From Syntrophaceae bacterium (lineage in GTDB: Bacteria > Desulfobacterota > Syntrophia > Syntrophales > PHBD01), in assembly GCA_013177825.1 (NCBI GenBank), contig JABLXX010000011.1:1-64000 (forward strand): 64,000 bases of DNA, written 5' to 3'. The position numbers and the translations under genes are program-made. Within the stretch, counting starts at the first letter, position 1, and every line of letters starts with the position of its first letter. The notes beneath the pieces are model-generated. The model was given only the letters and a program-made list of their open reading frames with translations. It did no database searches and was not told the DNA's origin. Below are positions 17,362 to 25,221 of the stretch, one piece after another.

Positions 17362-18452
17362 ACCGTCAGCGCCTCAACCGTCTCCGCCACGGTCTTTTCC
17401 GGAACGCCCCCGTTCAGGAAGGGAATCCCGAGTTTCTTCAGGAGGACGAAATGAATGACCGTTCCCGTTTTCTTCTTGTCCGCTTTCAGGTGGCTCAGGA
17501 TCTTCTCCCGGGAAATCCCGCCGGGAATCGCAGTGGGCAGTCCCACGCCTTCCAGCACCGCCACGAGCCGCTGCCGATCCTCCGCCGGCAGGTATCCCAG
17601 CCTCTCCGACAGGACGGCCCCCGCCGCCATGCCGATGGAGACGGACTCCCCGTGGGACAGGGCATAATCCGACGCTGCCTCCACGGCGTGTCCGACAGTG
17701 TGGCCGAAATTCAGGATGCGGCGGAGCCCCTTTTCCTTCTCGTCGATCTCCACGATGCTCTTCTTGATCCGGCAGGAGGCGGCGATGACCTCTTCCAGCA
17801 GGGCGGGGTCCCTGTTTTCCGCTTTTCCCAGTCCTTCCGCCACCCGGTCCAGGAGTTCCGGCTGCTCGATGGCGCCGTATTTGACGATTTCCGCCATCCC
17901 GTCCCGGTATCCCCGCTCGGTCAGCGTGTCCAGAAAGGCCGTGTCGATGAACACGCCCAGGGGCTGGTAGAACGTCCCCAGGAGGTTCTTTCCCGCCGCC
18001 GTATCGACACCGGTCTTCCCGCCGATGCTGCTGTCCACCTGGGCCATCAGCGTCGTCGGGACCTGGACGCAGGGAATCCCGCGCATGTAAATGGAGGCCA
18101 GGAATCCGGTCAGATCCCCCACGACTCCGCCCCCCAGGGCGATCAGGGCGGAGGAGCGGTCGGCACCGAGGGCGGTCAGCCGCTCCGCCGTTTCCAGAAC
18201 CGTCCGGATGTCCTTTGACACCTCTCCCGGTGGGATCAGAAGCCGTTCCACCTTCAGCCCCAGTCTCTGCAGAACGTCGGCGACCCGTTCGCCGTGCAGG
18301 GCATCCACAGTGGCGTCGGTGACGATGACATACCGCTTCACCCCGGCGTTTTTGGCCAGGATCAGTCCCATCCGGTCCAGAATGTCGCGTCCGATGTGAA
18401 CGTCATAGGAATTCGACGTCTTGTGTTCGAGATGCACCCGGATCCGGTTCAT
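17358..18452 (-). CDS. aroB: 3-dehydroquinate synthase
   Basis: NAD- and metal-dependent cyclisation of DAHP to 3-dehydroquinate. 364 residues. NAD-binding ALGGGVVGDLTGFLASIYMRGI, substrate lysines in SSIGGKTGVDTAAGKNLLG, and metal ligands in YRDGMAEIVKYG, LNFGHTVGHAVE and LSHGESVSIGM. The true start is ATG 18452, overlapping the aroF stop as ATGA; the long open frame beyond it is noncoding. Confidence 0.97.
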   Translation of the reverse strand: MNRIRVHLEHKTSNSYDVHIGRDILDRMGLILAKNAGVKRYVIVTDATVDALHGERVADVLQRLGLKVERLLIPPGEVSKDIRTVLETAERLTALGADRSSALIALGGGVVGDLTGFLASIYMRGIPCVQVPTTLMAQVDSSIGGKTGVDTAAGKNLLGTFYQPLGVFIDTAFLDTLTERGYRDGMAEIVKYGAIEQPELLDRVAEGLGKAENRDPALLEEVIAASCRIKKSIVEIDEKEKGLRRILNFGHTVGHAVEAASDYALSHGESVSIGMAAGAVLSERLGYLPAEDRQRLVAVLEGVGLPTAIPGGISREKILSHLKADKKKTGTVIHFVLLKKLGIPFLNGGVPEKTVAETVEALTV

Positions 18453-19477
18453 GACCGCACCCTCATCCCGTTGTTCATGAAGGACGAAAGCCGCCGGATC
18501 TCCTCCATCAGCTCGTAGAACGACTCCGGCCGGAGCGACTGGGGTCCGTCGCAGACGGCCTTCTCCGGCTCCGGGTGCATCTCCACGATCACCCCGTCGG
18601 CTCCCACGGCGACGGCAGCCCGGCAGAGGGGGATCACGTATTTCGAATAGCCGGAGGCGTGGCTCGGATCGACAATCACCGGCAGGTGGGTCAGCTCCTT
18701 GAGAACGGGAACCGCGCTGATGTCGAGGGTGTTTCTCGTCGCCGTTTCGAAGGTCCGGATCCCCCTCTCGCAGAGGATCACCTCTTCGTTTCCCTCCGAG
18801 AGGATGTATTCGGCCGACATGAGCAGTTCCTCGATGGTGGTCATCATCCCCCGCTTCAGAAGGATCGGCTTCCGGGCCTTTCCGACCTTCTTCAGGAGCG
18901 CGAAGTTCTGGACGTTCCGGGCTCCGACCTGCAGGATGTCGGAGTATTCTTCCACCAAGTCCACGTCGGTGGGACTCATGACTTCCGTTACGACGGGAAG
19001 GCCCGTCCGCTCCCGGACCAGCTTCAGGAGTTTCAGCCCCTCCTTTTCCATGCCCTGGAAGCTGTAGGGCGACGTTCGGGGCTTGAAGGCTCCGCCTCTC
19101 AGAATGTCCGCCCCCCCTTTCCGGGCAATGTATGCCGACTCCAGGAGCTGCTCCTCGCTCTCGACGGTGCAGGGGCCGGCCATGACCACGAATTTCGGAC
19201 CGCCCACGACGACCTCGCCGACGCGGATCTGCGTGTTTTCCTCCCGGAATTCCCGGCTGGCCAGCTTGTAAGGTTTGAGGATCGGCACAATCTTCTCGAC
19301 GCCGGGCAGGTATTCGGCCGCTTTCAGCTGGGCCTTGCCCCGGTCGTCGCCGATGGCGCCGATGATCGTTCTCTCCACGCCCCTGGAGAGGTGCGTTTGG
19401 AAGCCGACCGATTCGACCCAGGTTGTGACGTGATCGATCTGTCCTTCCGTCGCATTTTTTTTCATCAGGATGATCAT
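18449..19477 (-). CDS. aroF: DAHP synthase with N-terminal regulatory domain
   Basis: First step of the pathway, condensing PEP and erythrose-4-phosphate. 342 residues of the KDO8PS-like type I-beta class: an N-terminal ferredoxin-like domain of about 70 residues, then the barrel with MAGPCTVESEEQLLE, RGGAFKPRTSPYSFQG, ARNVQNFALLKKVG, KRGMMTTIEELLMSAEYI and VDPSHASGY. In Thermotoga maritima this N-terminal domain mediates Tyr/Phe feedback inhibition, so the same is inferred. ATG 19477 has GGAGG nine bases upstream. It heads the aro operon, behind an aromatic leader peptide and two terminators. Confidence 0.97.
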   Translation of the reverse strand: MIILMKKNATEGQIDHVTTWVESVGFQTHLSRGVERTIIGAIGDDRGKAQLKAAEYLPGVEKIVPILKPYKLASREFREENTQIRVGEVVVGGPKFVVMAGPCTVESEEQLLESAYIARKGGADILRGGAFKPRTSPYSFQGMEKEGLKLLKLVRERTGLPVVTEVMSPTDVDLVEEYSDILQVGARNVQNFALLKKVGKARKPILLKRGMMTTIEELLMSAEYILSEGNEEVILCERGIRTFETATRNTLDISAVPVLKELTHLPVIVDPSHASGYSKYVIPLCRAAVAVGADGVIVEMHPEPEKAVCDGPQSLRPESFYELMEEIRRLSSFMNNGMRVRS

Positions 19478-19496
19478 GGTTCGCTGCCTCCGTAAT

Positions 19497-19530
19497 AAAA
19501 AGGCCGTGGAGCGTCGACACCGCCACGGCC
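19497..19530 (-). terminator. Second aro-leader terminator
   Basis: Minus-strand GGCCGTGG (19530-19523) pairs with CCACGGCC (19509-19502), then TTTTTATTA. It ends about 20 bases before aroF. The sequence TGGGCCG at its 5' side (19532-19526) is a perfect complement of CGGCCCA in the leader frame (19636-19630), a candidate antiterminator pairing. Confidence 0.8.
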
Positions 19531-19534
19531 CAAA

Positions 19535-19576
19535 CAAAAAAGCCATGGGCGGCGCCTTTCGGACTGCCCATGGCTT
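19535..19576 (-). terminator. First aro-leader terminator (attenuator)
   Basis: Eleven-pair perfect stem AAGCCATGGGC (19576-19566) with GCCCATGGCTT (19550-19540), loop of 15, followed by a U run reading on into TTTG. It lies 23 bases after the leader-peptide stop codon, the same distance as in the trp leader. Confidence 0.88.
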
Positions 19577-19599
19577 GTTTTGGCTTGATTTGGTTTTCC

Positions 19600-19683
19600 T
19601 TACCTCCTCCCAAGCGCCAGGCAGACCTGTGGGCCGAAATAATAAAAACCAAACCAGTAAGTCAGATTCAGTTTCGGCTCCAT
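19600..19683 (-). CDS. aro operon leader peptide rich in Tyr, Trp and Phe
   Basis: A 27-codon frame, ATG 19683 to TAA 19600. Codons 9-16 read Tyr-Trp-Phe-Gly-Phe-Tyr-Tyr-Phe, so seven of eight residues are aromatic and all three pathway end products are represented. A purine-rich GGAAAAGG site lies upstream. Two intrinsic terminators separate it from aroF. This is a ribosome-mediated attenuator that could sense Phe, Tyr and Trp charging together, fitting the first gene of the common pathway. I know of leader peptides for pheA, trp and similar operons in enterics, but I do not recall a described leader of this composition for aroF in this group. Confidence 0.9.
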   Translation of the reverse strand: MEPKLNLTYWFGFYYFGPQVCLALGRR

Positions 19684-19728
19684 GTCGGTTCTGCCTTTTC
19701 CTTTCCTTCTTCGCTCAAGAGGGTGCGA

Positions 19729-19757
19729 GAAAAACACACGGCCAATCTTCTTGTCAA
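19729..19757 (-). promoter_or_regulatory. Candidate aro operon promoter
   Basis: Minus-strand consensus -35 TTGACA (19757-19752), 17 bases, then a poor -10 (TTTTTC, 19734-19729). Location 46 bases upstream of the leader ATG fits. The start point is not certain. Confidence 0.4.
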
Positions 19758-19842
19758 GAAAATATTTTCGGGGCATCGGTCAGGAGCCTGTCCCGGGCCT
19801 TACCCGCAAAGGGTTTCGTGGAATCAGCCGTGGACGCCCCGG

Positions 19843-21546
19843 TCAATCGGACGCATCCCCCGTGAAGAGGTCCAGGAACCGGAAGGCCCGGCCGTCGAAG
19901 AGCCCCCGGTCGCTGAGCTTCAAGTCCGGAATCACCAGGAGCGCCAGGAAAGACTGGGCCATGAAGGGTGCCCGGAGCCGCGAGCCCATCTCTTTCGCCT
20001 TGCGCGTCATGGCTTCATACTTGCGGGCCACACCGTATCCATCCTCCGTCGTCATGAGCCCCGCCACGGGAAGGGGGAGGACGTCTTCGCTCTCTCCGTC
20101 GGCCAGGGCAAGTCCGCCCCGGCTCCGGATCACCAGGTTGGCGGCCCGGGCCATGGCCTCGTCGGTCGCCCCTACGACAACAACATTGTGCGAATCGTGA
20201 GCCACCGAAGAGGCGATGGCGCCCCGCTTCAGGCCGAAATTCCGGACGAACCCCAGGGCCGGCGGCATGTCCTGGTAGCGGTTGATGACGGCGACCTTCA
20301 GGACGTCCTTTTCAGGATCCGCGACGGCATAACCGCCGGCGGCACGGACCCGCTCCCGGCTCCGGCCGGTGATCACCTGGCCGTCCAGGGTGTCGATGAC
20401 GTGGACGTACGGCCCCCGGATCGGGACGGCGAAATCCGCCGGTCTCTTCTCCCCGGCCCGGAAATGGTTCATGACCTCAACCGGCAGGGTCTCAAGGAGA
20501 CTTCGCCCTTCTTTCGCCACCAGGCGCCCGTCCACATAGGTCTCAAGCACCCGGAAGCCGTCTCCCAGGCCGTCCAGGACGACCAGGTCGGCGGGATCGC
20601 CGGGCTGCAGGAGTCCCACCCGGAGACCGTAATGGCGGACCGGGTGGAGGGTGGCGCACTTAAGGACCGTCATCCGGTCATATCCCAGGCGGAAGGCCTT
20701 CCGCACCATGGCGTCCATGTGCTCCTCCGCCAGGTCGTCGGGGTGCCTGTCGTCGCTGCAGAACATGCAGGAGCCGGGGTTTTCTCCGAGCAGCGGATGG
20801 AGGGTGTCGAAATTGTTCGCCGCGGATCCCCAGCGGATCTGCACCTTCATCCCGAGCCGGACCTTCTGCCGCCCCTCCTCCAGCATGTATGTTTCATGGT
20901 CGGTCGTGATGCCCGCGGCGGCATACTGCTCCAGGTCCGCACCCATCAATCCCGGCGCATGGCCGTCGATGGGCTTTCCCCGCCGTTTCGCCGCCCGGAG
21001 CTTGGCCATGACTTCCGGATCCCGGGCGATGACGCCTGGATAGTTCATGACTTCGCTCAGGTACATGATCTCGGGCATATCCAGCAGCGTCTCGACCTCC
21101 TGCAGATCGAGGCTGGCCCCGGCGGTCTCGAAGGCCGTGGCTGGCACGCAGGGGGAGGCCCCGAAGTGGAATTTGAAGGGCACGCGGCGGCCGTTTTCGA
21201 TCATGAACCGGACGCCGACGACACCCAGAACATTTGCGATTTCGTGGGGATCCGAAACGGTGGCGGTCGTCCCGTGAACCACCGCCAGCCGGGCGAACTC
21301 CGAGGGAACCAGCATGGAGCTCTCGATGTGAACGTGGGCGTCCACGAACCCCGGGACGAGATAGCGGGCATAGGTCCCGCTGTCGCGGACGATCCCGGCG
21401 ATCCGGCCGCCCCGGACGACGACCGTCCCGGGATAAATCTCGGCTCGGACGACATCGACGACGTTGCCGGAGAGGACCGTGTCTCCTGCTTCGACGGCCG
21501 AAGGGAATGAGGGATTCGCAGCGGCGTGATCTCGGGTTATGTTCAT
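19843..21546 (-). CDS. ade: Adenine deaminase
   Basis: Deaminates adenine to hypoxanthine in purine salvage; bimetal amidohydrolase. 567 residues, usual length. The amidohydrolase metal motif is PGFVDAHVHIESSM, followed by later ligands in DGHAPG, TTDHETYML and the conserved SDDRHPDDL; the C-terminal SSVAHDSHNVVVVG region is characteristic of bacterial Ade. ATG 21546. The gene precedes (downstream on the minus strand) the aro leader promoter region but is not obviously part of that operon; about 85 bases separate its stop from the promoter. Confidence 0.95.
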   Translation of the reverse strand: MNITRDHAAANPSFPSAVEAGDTVLSGNVVDVVRAEIYPGTVVVRGGRIAGIVRDSGTYARYLVPGFVDAHVHIESSMLVPSEFARLAVVHGTTATVSDPHEIANVLGVVGVRFMIENGRRVPFKFHFGASPCVPATAFETAGASLDLQEVETLLDMPEIMYLSEVMNYPGVIARDPEVMAKLRAAKRRGKPIDGHAPGLMGADLEQYAAAGITTDHETYMLEEGRQKVRLGMKVQIRWGSAANNFDTLHPLLGENPGSCMFCSDDRHPDDLAEEHMDAMVRKAFRLGYDRMTVLKCATLHPVRHYGLRVGLLQPGDPADLVVLDGLGDGFRVLETYVDGRLVAKEGRSLLETLPVEVMNHFRAGEKRPADFAVPIRGPYVHVIDTLDGQVITGRSRERVRAAGGYAVADPEKDVLKVAVINRYQDMPPALGFVRNFGLKRGAIASSVAHDSHNVVVVGATDEAMARAANLVIRSRGGLALADGESEDVLPLPVAGLMTTEDGYGVARKYEAMTRKAKEMGSRLRAPFMAQSFLALLVIPDLKLSDRGLFDGRAFRFLDLFTGDASD

Positions 21547-21584
21547 CCGGTCAATAAACTCCCCGTGTCATTGCACATGCCGCC

Positions 21585-21911
21585 CTACAGCGTTCTGGCG
21601 AACAGGAACGTCAGCACAATCGGGACACCGATGGACAGAAAGCCGATGTTGGCAATGGTCATGACATTTTGAGGCTGCACGTACAGGCAGGCGATTCCGA
21701 AGACGGCCAGAACGACCGACCAGAGCATCAGGACCCCGGCCCCGTATCGATTGATCGCATACCAGTTCTCCTCGGATTCGAAGGCCTGTGATATTCGAAA
21801 GCCGTAGACGGAATTCCTCTTTATCTTGCCGAGATAAAGAGGGAGCGAAACCAGGATGAGCACGATGCCGACGGCGAGCAGCGTAAGGGCGGTCTTTTCA
21901 TTGACGGTCAT
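21585..21911 (-). CDS. SdpI-family membrane protein
   Basis: 108 residues with three predicted membrane helices. The segment YGFRISQAFESEENWYAINRYGA between helices 1 and 2 matches the conserved loop of the SdpI/YhfL family (immunity-type membrane proteins in Bacillus, role unknown in most bacteria). GAGAGAGGAGG lies six bases before ATG 21911. It is followed closely by ade and preceded by the TPM gene, so the three may be cotranscribed, though no functional link is known. Confidence 0.75.
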   Translation of the reverse strand: MTVNEKTALTLLAVGIVLILVSLPLYLGKIKRNSVYGFRISQAFESEENWYAINRYGAGVLMLWSVVLAVFGIACLYVQPQNVMTIANIGFLSIGVPIVLTFLFARTL

Positions 21912-21968
21912 CAGGAGCCTCCTCTCTCTTGCGACGACCTGTAAACGGGAAAACGGGTCATCCAATCA

Positions 21969-22760
21969 TCAGTCGTCGGTGCTGCATTCGGCTCCGCCGC
22001 CACCGCTGTCGCCTCCGTCAAACCCGCCGCTGTCGCTGCTGCCGGAATCGCTGCTGCCGGAGTCGCCCGAACTGAAACTGCTGGTCGAGCTGATCGGCTC
22101 GTAGCGGTTGTCCGAGCCGACCATGCGCCGGCCGCCCTTTTTGATCATGACAATCAGGAAGACGATCAGGCCGATGATACCGAATACAATGAACGTGGCC
22201 ACAATAAAGACCGTGTGGGGGCTGACCGGGGGCTTCTTCGGGGTCGGCTTCACGCCCCCGGATGCCTTTGCGTCTTCCTCGATCACCCGGGAAACGGAAA
22301 GGAGGGCGTTTTCAAGCCCCGTTCCATAATCCTTCTTCTTCAGGTGGGGCGCCACGTCGCGGCGCAAGATTTCGCCGACTTTGCCGTCCGGCAGGATGCC
22401 TTCCACGCCATAGCCGGTCTCGATGCGGATTTTCTTTTCCTTCTGGGCGAAAAAGATGAGGACGCCCTTGTTCTCTCCCTTCTTCCCGACGCCCCAGGCG
22501 CGGTAGAGGCGGTTGACGTAGTCGGACAGGTAGTTCTCCCCGATCGTCGGCATCGTGACGACCACGACGGACGTCCCCGTCGTATTCAGCACCTGCCTCG
22601 CCTTCGCTTCCATCCGCTGTTCCACGTCCGGGGGAATGAGGTCGGCGAAGTCGTTGATCTGCCCCCGGTGGGCGGGGAATTCGTCCGACCCGGGAACGGA
22701 AGAAGCAAGCAGCCCGAAGAGCAAAACGACCAGCAGAGCGCCGAAAAGATGCTTTCTCAT
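21969..22760 (-). CDS. TPM-domain membrane protein (YgcG family)
   Basis: 263 residues: signal peptide (1-25), a TPM domain (about 35-160, with INDFADLIPPDVEQRM, GTSVVVVTMPTIG and GYGVEGILPDGKVGEI), a membrane helix (VFIVATFIVFGIIGLIVFLIV) and a Ser/Gly-rich C-terminus with DSGSSDSGSSDSGG repeats ending in a Cys-containing tail. TPM domains sit outside the membrane; some have phosphatase activity or take part in photosystem repair, and the bacterial role is unclear. ATG 22760. Confidence 0.85.
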   Translation of the reverse strand: MRKHLFGALLVVLLFGLLASSVPGSDEFPAHRGQINDFADLIPPDVEQRMEAKARQVLNTTGTSVVVVTMPTIGENYLSDYVNRLYRAWGVGKKGENKGVLIFFAQKEKKIRIETGYGVEGILPDGKVGEILRRDVAPHLKKKDYGTGLENALLSVSRVIEEDAKASGGVKPTPKKPPVSPHTVFIVATFIVFGIIGLIVFLIVMIKKGGRRMVGSDNRYEPISSTSSFSSGDSGSSDSGSSDSGGFDGGDSGGGGAECSTDD

Positions 22761-22828
22761 GATCGCTCCTTTTTTTTAGAAGAGCCGCGGCTGCCCGCCG
22801 CCGCTTCCGGTCTGTCGCAGGCCCTTTT

Positions 22829-23392
22829 TTAGACACTCTTGAGGATCTCGGGCGCGTGACGCTCCGTAGCCGCAGGAATCTCCTCCGGGTAGCCGATGGC
22901 AATAGGGGCCACGATCCGGCAGTCCCCTGGGACACCGATCTCGGCGAGGAGCCCCCCGTCCCTGATGTTCGCCCCCATTCCGATCCAGCAAGTTCCGAGG
23001 CCCCTCGCCGCAGCACCGAACATGAAGTATGCCGCTGTCAGGCCGATGTCCACATCGAGGGACCGGACGCTCTTCGGACCGATGAAATAGACCACGCACG
23101 GGGCATTGTAAAAGCAGTTGAACGACTCGTCCCGGAGGACGGCCTCGTAGCGTCTCATGGGTGAATCCGGATTACCGGCCAGGTCGGCCAGGAAGTTCCT
23201 TCGGCTCTCGTCGGAGAGCCGTTTCAGGAGGTCCTTCTTCCGGATGACGATGAACTTCACCGGCTGGTTATTGCTCGCCGTGGGCGCCAGACAGGTTTCT
23301 TCGAGGATTTCCCCGAGGAGAGACGGATCGACCTCCCGATCCAGGTAATCGCGGATCGAGCGTCGGTTTCGGAGCAGGGTCGCATAATCCAT
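22829..23392 (-). CDS. Nitroreductase-family FMN oxidoreductase
   Basis: 187 residues. N-terminal RNRRSIRDYLDREVD is the FMN-phosphate-binding arginine motif; APTASNNQPVKFIVI and GTCWIGMGAN fit the fold. Family members use NAD(P)H to reduce nitro compounds, quinones or flavins, and the natural substrate cannot be told. AAGGAG lies seven bases before ATG 23392. The stop codon of the upstream secreted protein lies inside this ribosome site (12-base gap), so the two genes form an operon. Confidence 0.88.
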   Translation of the reverse strand: MDYATLLRNRRSIRDYLDREVDPSLLGEILEETCLAPTASNNQPVKFIVIRKKDLLKRLSDESRRNFLADLAGNPDSPMRRYEAVLRDESFNCFYNAPCVVYFIGPKSVRSLDVDIGLTAAYFMFGAAARGLGTCWIGMGANIRDGGLLAEIGVPGDCRIVAPIAIGYPEEIPAATERHAPEILKSV

Positions 23393-23403
23393 GACCGTAC
23401 TCC

Positions 23404-23778
23404 TTACGGCCCGACTCGGTGCAGGGACCAGTTTCCCATGACAGGCTGGAAGACGGTCCCCCAGGTTCCGTTCATCGTCTTCCCGTCGCTCGAAACGGTG
23501 AAGGCATGGTAGTGGTTGTATGTACCGGGCTTGTCTGTGTTGGCGTGATGCAGGTAGTACTCGACCCGATTGCCCTGGATCGACCCCTGGCCGTACCAGG
23601 TCACAATGCCGGAGCCGCCCCGGTACGTGCACATGACCTGGATGTTGCCGCCCTCCTGGAGGAAGATCATTGTCTGGCCGTCGTTCTTCCAGATGCCGTT
23701 GATGTCGGCGGCATACGATGCCGACGCCAGGCCGAGGAACGAGGCGCAAACCGCCGCCCAAAGGACCGCTTTCTTCAT
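23404..23778 (-). CDS. Small secreted protein, unknown function
   Basis: 124 residues with a clear signal peptide (MKKAVLWAAVCASFLGLASASYA). The mature part begins DINGIWKNDGQ and continues as alternating beta strands (MIFLQEGGNIQVMCTYRG, GSIQGNRVEYYLHH), the pattern of a small periplasmic beta-barrel or lipocalin-like protein; no family recalled. AAAGGAG precedes ATG 23778. It is cotranscribed with the nitroreductase. It resembles, in layout and motifs (G-W near the mature start, 'GxIxGN' strand), the protein at 54272-54622. Confidence 0.75.
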   Translation of the reverse strand: MKKAVLWAAVCASFLGLASASYAADINGIWKNDGQTMIFLQEGGNIQVMCTYRGGSGIVTWYGQGSIQGNRVEYYLHHANTDKPGTYNHYHAFTVSSDGKTMNGTWGTVFQPVMGNWSLHRVGP

Positions 23779-23859
23779 GGGGAATACTCCTTTCCATGGT
23801 CTCGATGTACGCTGTATAGCGCAGCACGACTGAAGATGCCACCAAAACGAAACTTCCTG

Positions 23860-23908
23860 AAAATATTTAAAAATAAACCTTGCATTTCCATCAGCGGTCC
23901 TGTAGGGT
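23860..23908 (+). promoter_or_regulatory. Promoter candidate for second cold-shock gene
   Basis: A/T-rich tract (aaatatttaaaaataaacc) followed by TTGCAT (23880-23885), 17 bases, TAGGGT (23903-23908). The layout matches that before the first cold-shock gene. A second possible element, CTGACA at 23911, lies just downstream. Confidence 0.4.
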
Positions 23909-23964
23909 ATCTGACAGTCGATATATAGTATCTGTTTGTAGCTCACAAATTGCAGAAAGAGTCG

Positions 23965-24059
23965 ACCGCACAGACCACCGAAATGGAACGTGCGGTTTTT
24001 TGTTTGCGCAAACAGGAAAAAAGCCGATTGTAATCGGCAAAAAATCAAAAGGTTCCCTG
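23965..24059 (+). promoter_or_regulatory. Structured cold-shock leader with terminator-like hairpin
   Basis: Three hairpins in a row before the gene. First, ACCGCAC (23965-23971) with GTGCGGT (23990-23996) followed by a T run and TTTG, terminator-like. Second, GCCGAT/ATCGGC (near 24023-24038). Third, GGTTCC/GGAACC (near 24051-24067). Since cold-shock proteins can melt RNA hairpins and antiterminate, this could be an autoregulatory leader. Confidence 0.55.
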
Positions 24060-24089
24060 AAGGAACCAAACAAAAAAGGAGCAGTAAAG

Positions 24090-24290
24090 ATGTCCGAAGG
24101 AAAAGTGAAGTGGTTCAATGATTCGAAGGGTTTTGGCTTCATCGAGCAAGACGGGGGGAAAGACGTTTTCGTACATCATTCCGCCATCCAGGCAGAGGGC
24201 TTCAAGTCCCTGGCCGAGGGTGATCGGGTGAGCTTTGATGTTGTTGCCGGCCCCAAAGGTCCGGCAGCGGAAAATGTTCGCAAGCTGTAA
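24090..24290 (+). CDS. Cold-shock domain protein (CspA family)
   Basis: Second 66-residue cold-shock domain in the window, RNP1 KGFGFI and RNP2 VFVHH. About three quarters identical to the protein at 3188 by eye, with the same end (GPAAENV). AAGGAG lies eight bases before ATG 24090. Monocistronic, with a structured leader before it and a strong terminator after it. The two genes are paralogues, kept at separate loci. Confidence 0.97.
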   Translation: MSEGKVKWFNDSKGFGFIEQDGGKDVFVHHSAIQAEGFKSLAEGDRVSFDVVAGPKGPAAENVRKL

Positions 24291-24314
24291 GAACTGAGGT
24301 ACACCTCGCATTCA

Positions 24315-24346
24315 AAAGCTCCCCCGTCCCGGGGGAGCTTTTTTGT
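24315..24346 (+). terminator. Intrinsic terminator of second cold-shock gene
   Basis: Twelve-pair stem AAAGCTCCCCCG (24315-24326) with CGGGGGAGCTTT (24330-24341), three-base loop, followed by TTTTG. Confidence 0.93.
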
Positions 24347-24516
24347 TTGCTGAAAAACCACCCATCCCCCTGCCGCACCCAATCTTCCGTTGACATACCG
24401 GATTGTTCCCCGTATAGTCGCCGAACGAGAAATTCCAAATAAAACTAAATGATTCGCGCGATTTCTCTCGACGAATCCACGTTCCCCGGTTCTCCCGGAT
24501 GCACATATCTTCTCCC

Positions 24517-25221
24517 ATGAATTCTTCCCGCTTCGAATTCTTTTCCGGCGTTCGCGCCCAGTTGCCGCTCCTGCTCGGCGTCGTTCCCTTCGGATTGATC
24601 TACGGCGCCCTCGCCGTCCAGGTAGGCGTGCCCGCAACGGTCGCCCAGGCCATGTCGTCGGTGATCTTCGCGGGATCGGCGCAATTCATCGCGGCGCCGC
24701 TCATCGTCGCCTCCACGCCCCCGCTGGTCCTCATTCTCACCGTTTTCGTCGTGAATCTGCGCCACCTGCTGTACAGCGCATCGGTCGCACCGTTCCTCGA
24801 ACACCTGTCTCCTTCCTGGAAGGCGCTCCTCTCGTACCTGCTGACCGACGAGGCCTACGCGGTCAGCATCGCGCATTTCCACCAGGCGGGCGACGGGGCG
24901 AAACGGCACTGGTTCCTGTTCGGCGCGGGCCTTACACTCTGGGCGTCCTGGCAGTTGAGCACCGCCATCGGTATCTTTATCGGTGCGCGTGTGCCGCCCG
25001 AGTGGTCCCTCGACTTCGCTCTGCCGCTGACGTTCATTGCGATCGTGGTGCCCATGATAAAGAACCGCGCCCACGTGACAGCCGCTCTCGTGGCCGCCGT
25101 CAGCGGGGTTGTCGCCTTCATGCTTCCGTACAAACTGGCTTATATCGTCGCTTCGATGGCGGGCATTGCGGTGGGAATGGCAGTTTTCACATGGATGGAA
25201 AAACGATGGATGCAACGCTGA
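24517..25221 (+). CDS. azlC: Branched-chain amino acid exporter, large subunit
   Basis: 234-residue membrane protein of the AzlC/BrnF family. Family motifs visible are LLLGVVPFGLIYGALA in helix 1, SSVIFAGSAQFIA in helix 2, NLRHLLYSASVAP and LLTDEAYAVS. With AzlD it exports branched-chain amino acids (or azaleucine). An in-frame ATG 18 bases earlier is possible; neither has a good Shine-Dalgarno. The small subunit overlaps its end. Confidence 0.9.
   Translation: MNSSRFEFFSGVRAQLPLLLGVVPFGLIYGALAVQVGVPATVAQAMSSVIFAGSAQFIAAPLIVASTPPLVLILTVFVVNLRHLLYSASVAPFLEHLSPSWKALLSYLLTDEAYAVSIAHFHQAGDGAKRHWFLFGAGLTLWASWQLSTAIGIFIGARVPPEWSLDFALPLTFIAIVVPMIKNRAHVTAALVAAVSGVVAFMLPYKLAYIVASMAGIAVGMAVFTWMEKRWMQR

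Noticed and set aside
17358-19652. 764-codon frame that includes aroB and extends through aroF
   Set aside because: Only the aroB part (start 18452) has protein-like sequence; the extension runs antisense-free but out of frame through aroF.
19570-21510. 646-residue plus-strand frame opposite ade
   Set aside because: Shadow of ade; composition Pro/Arg/Gly/His-rich without domains.
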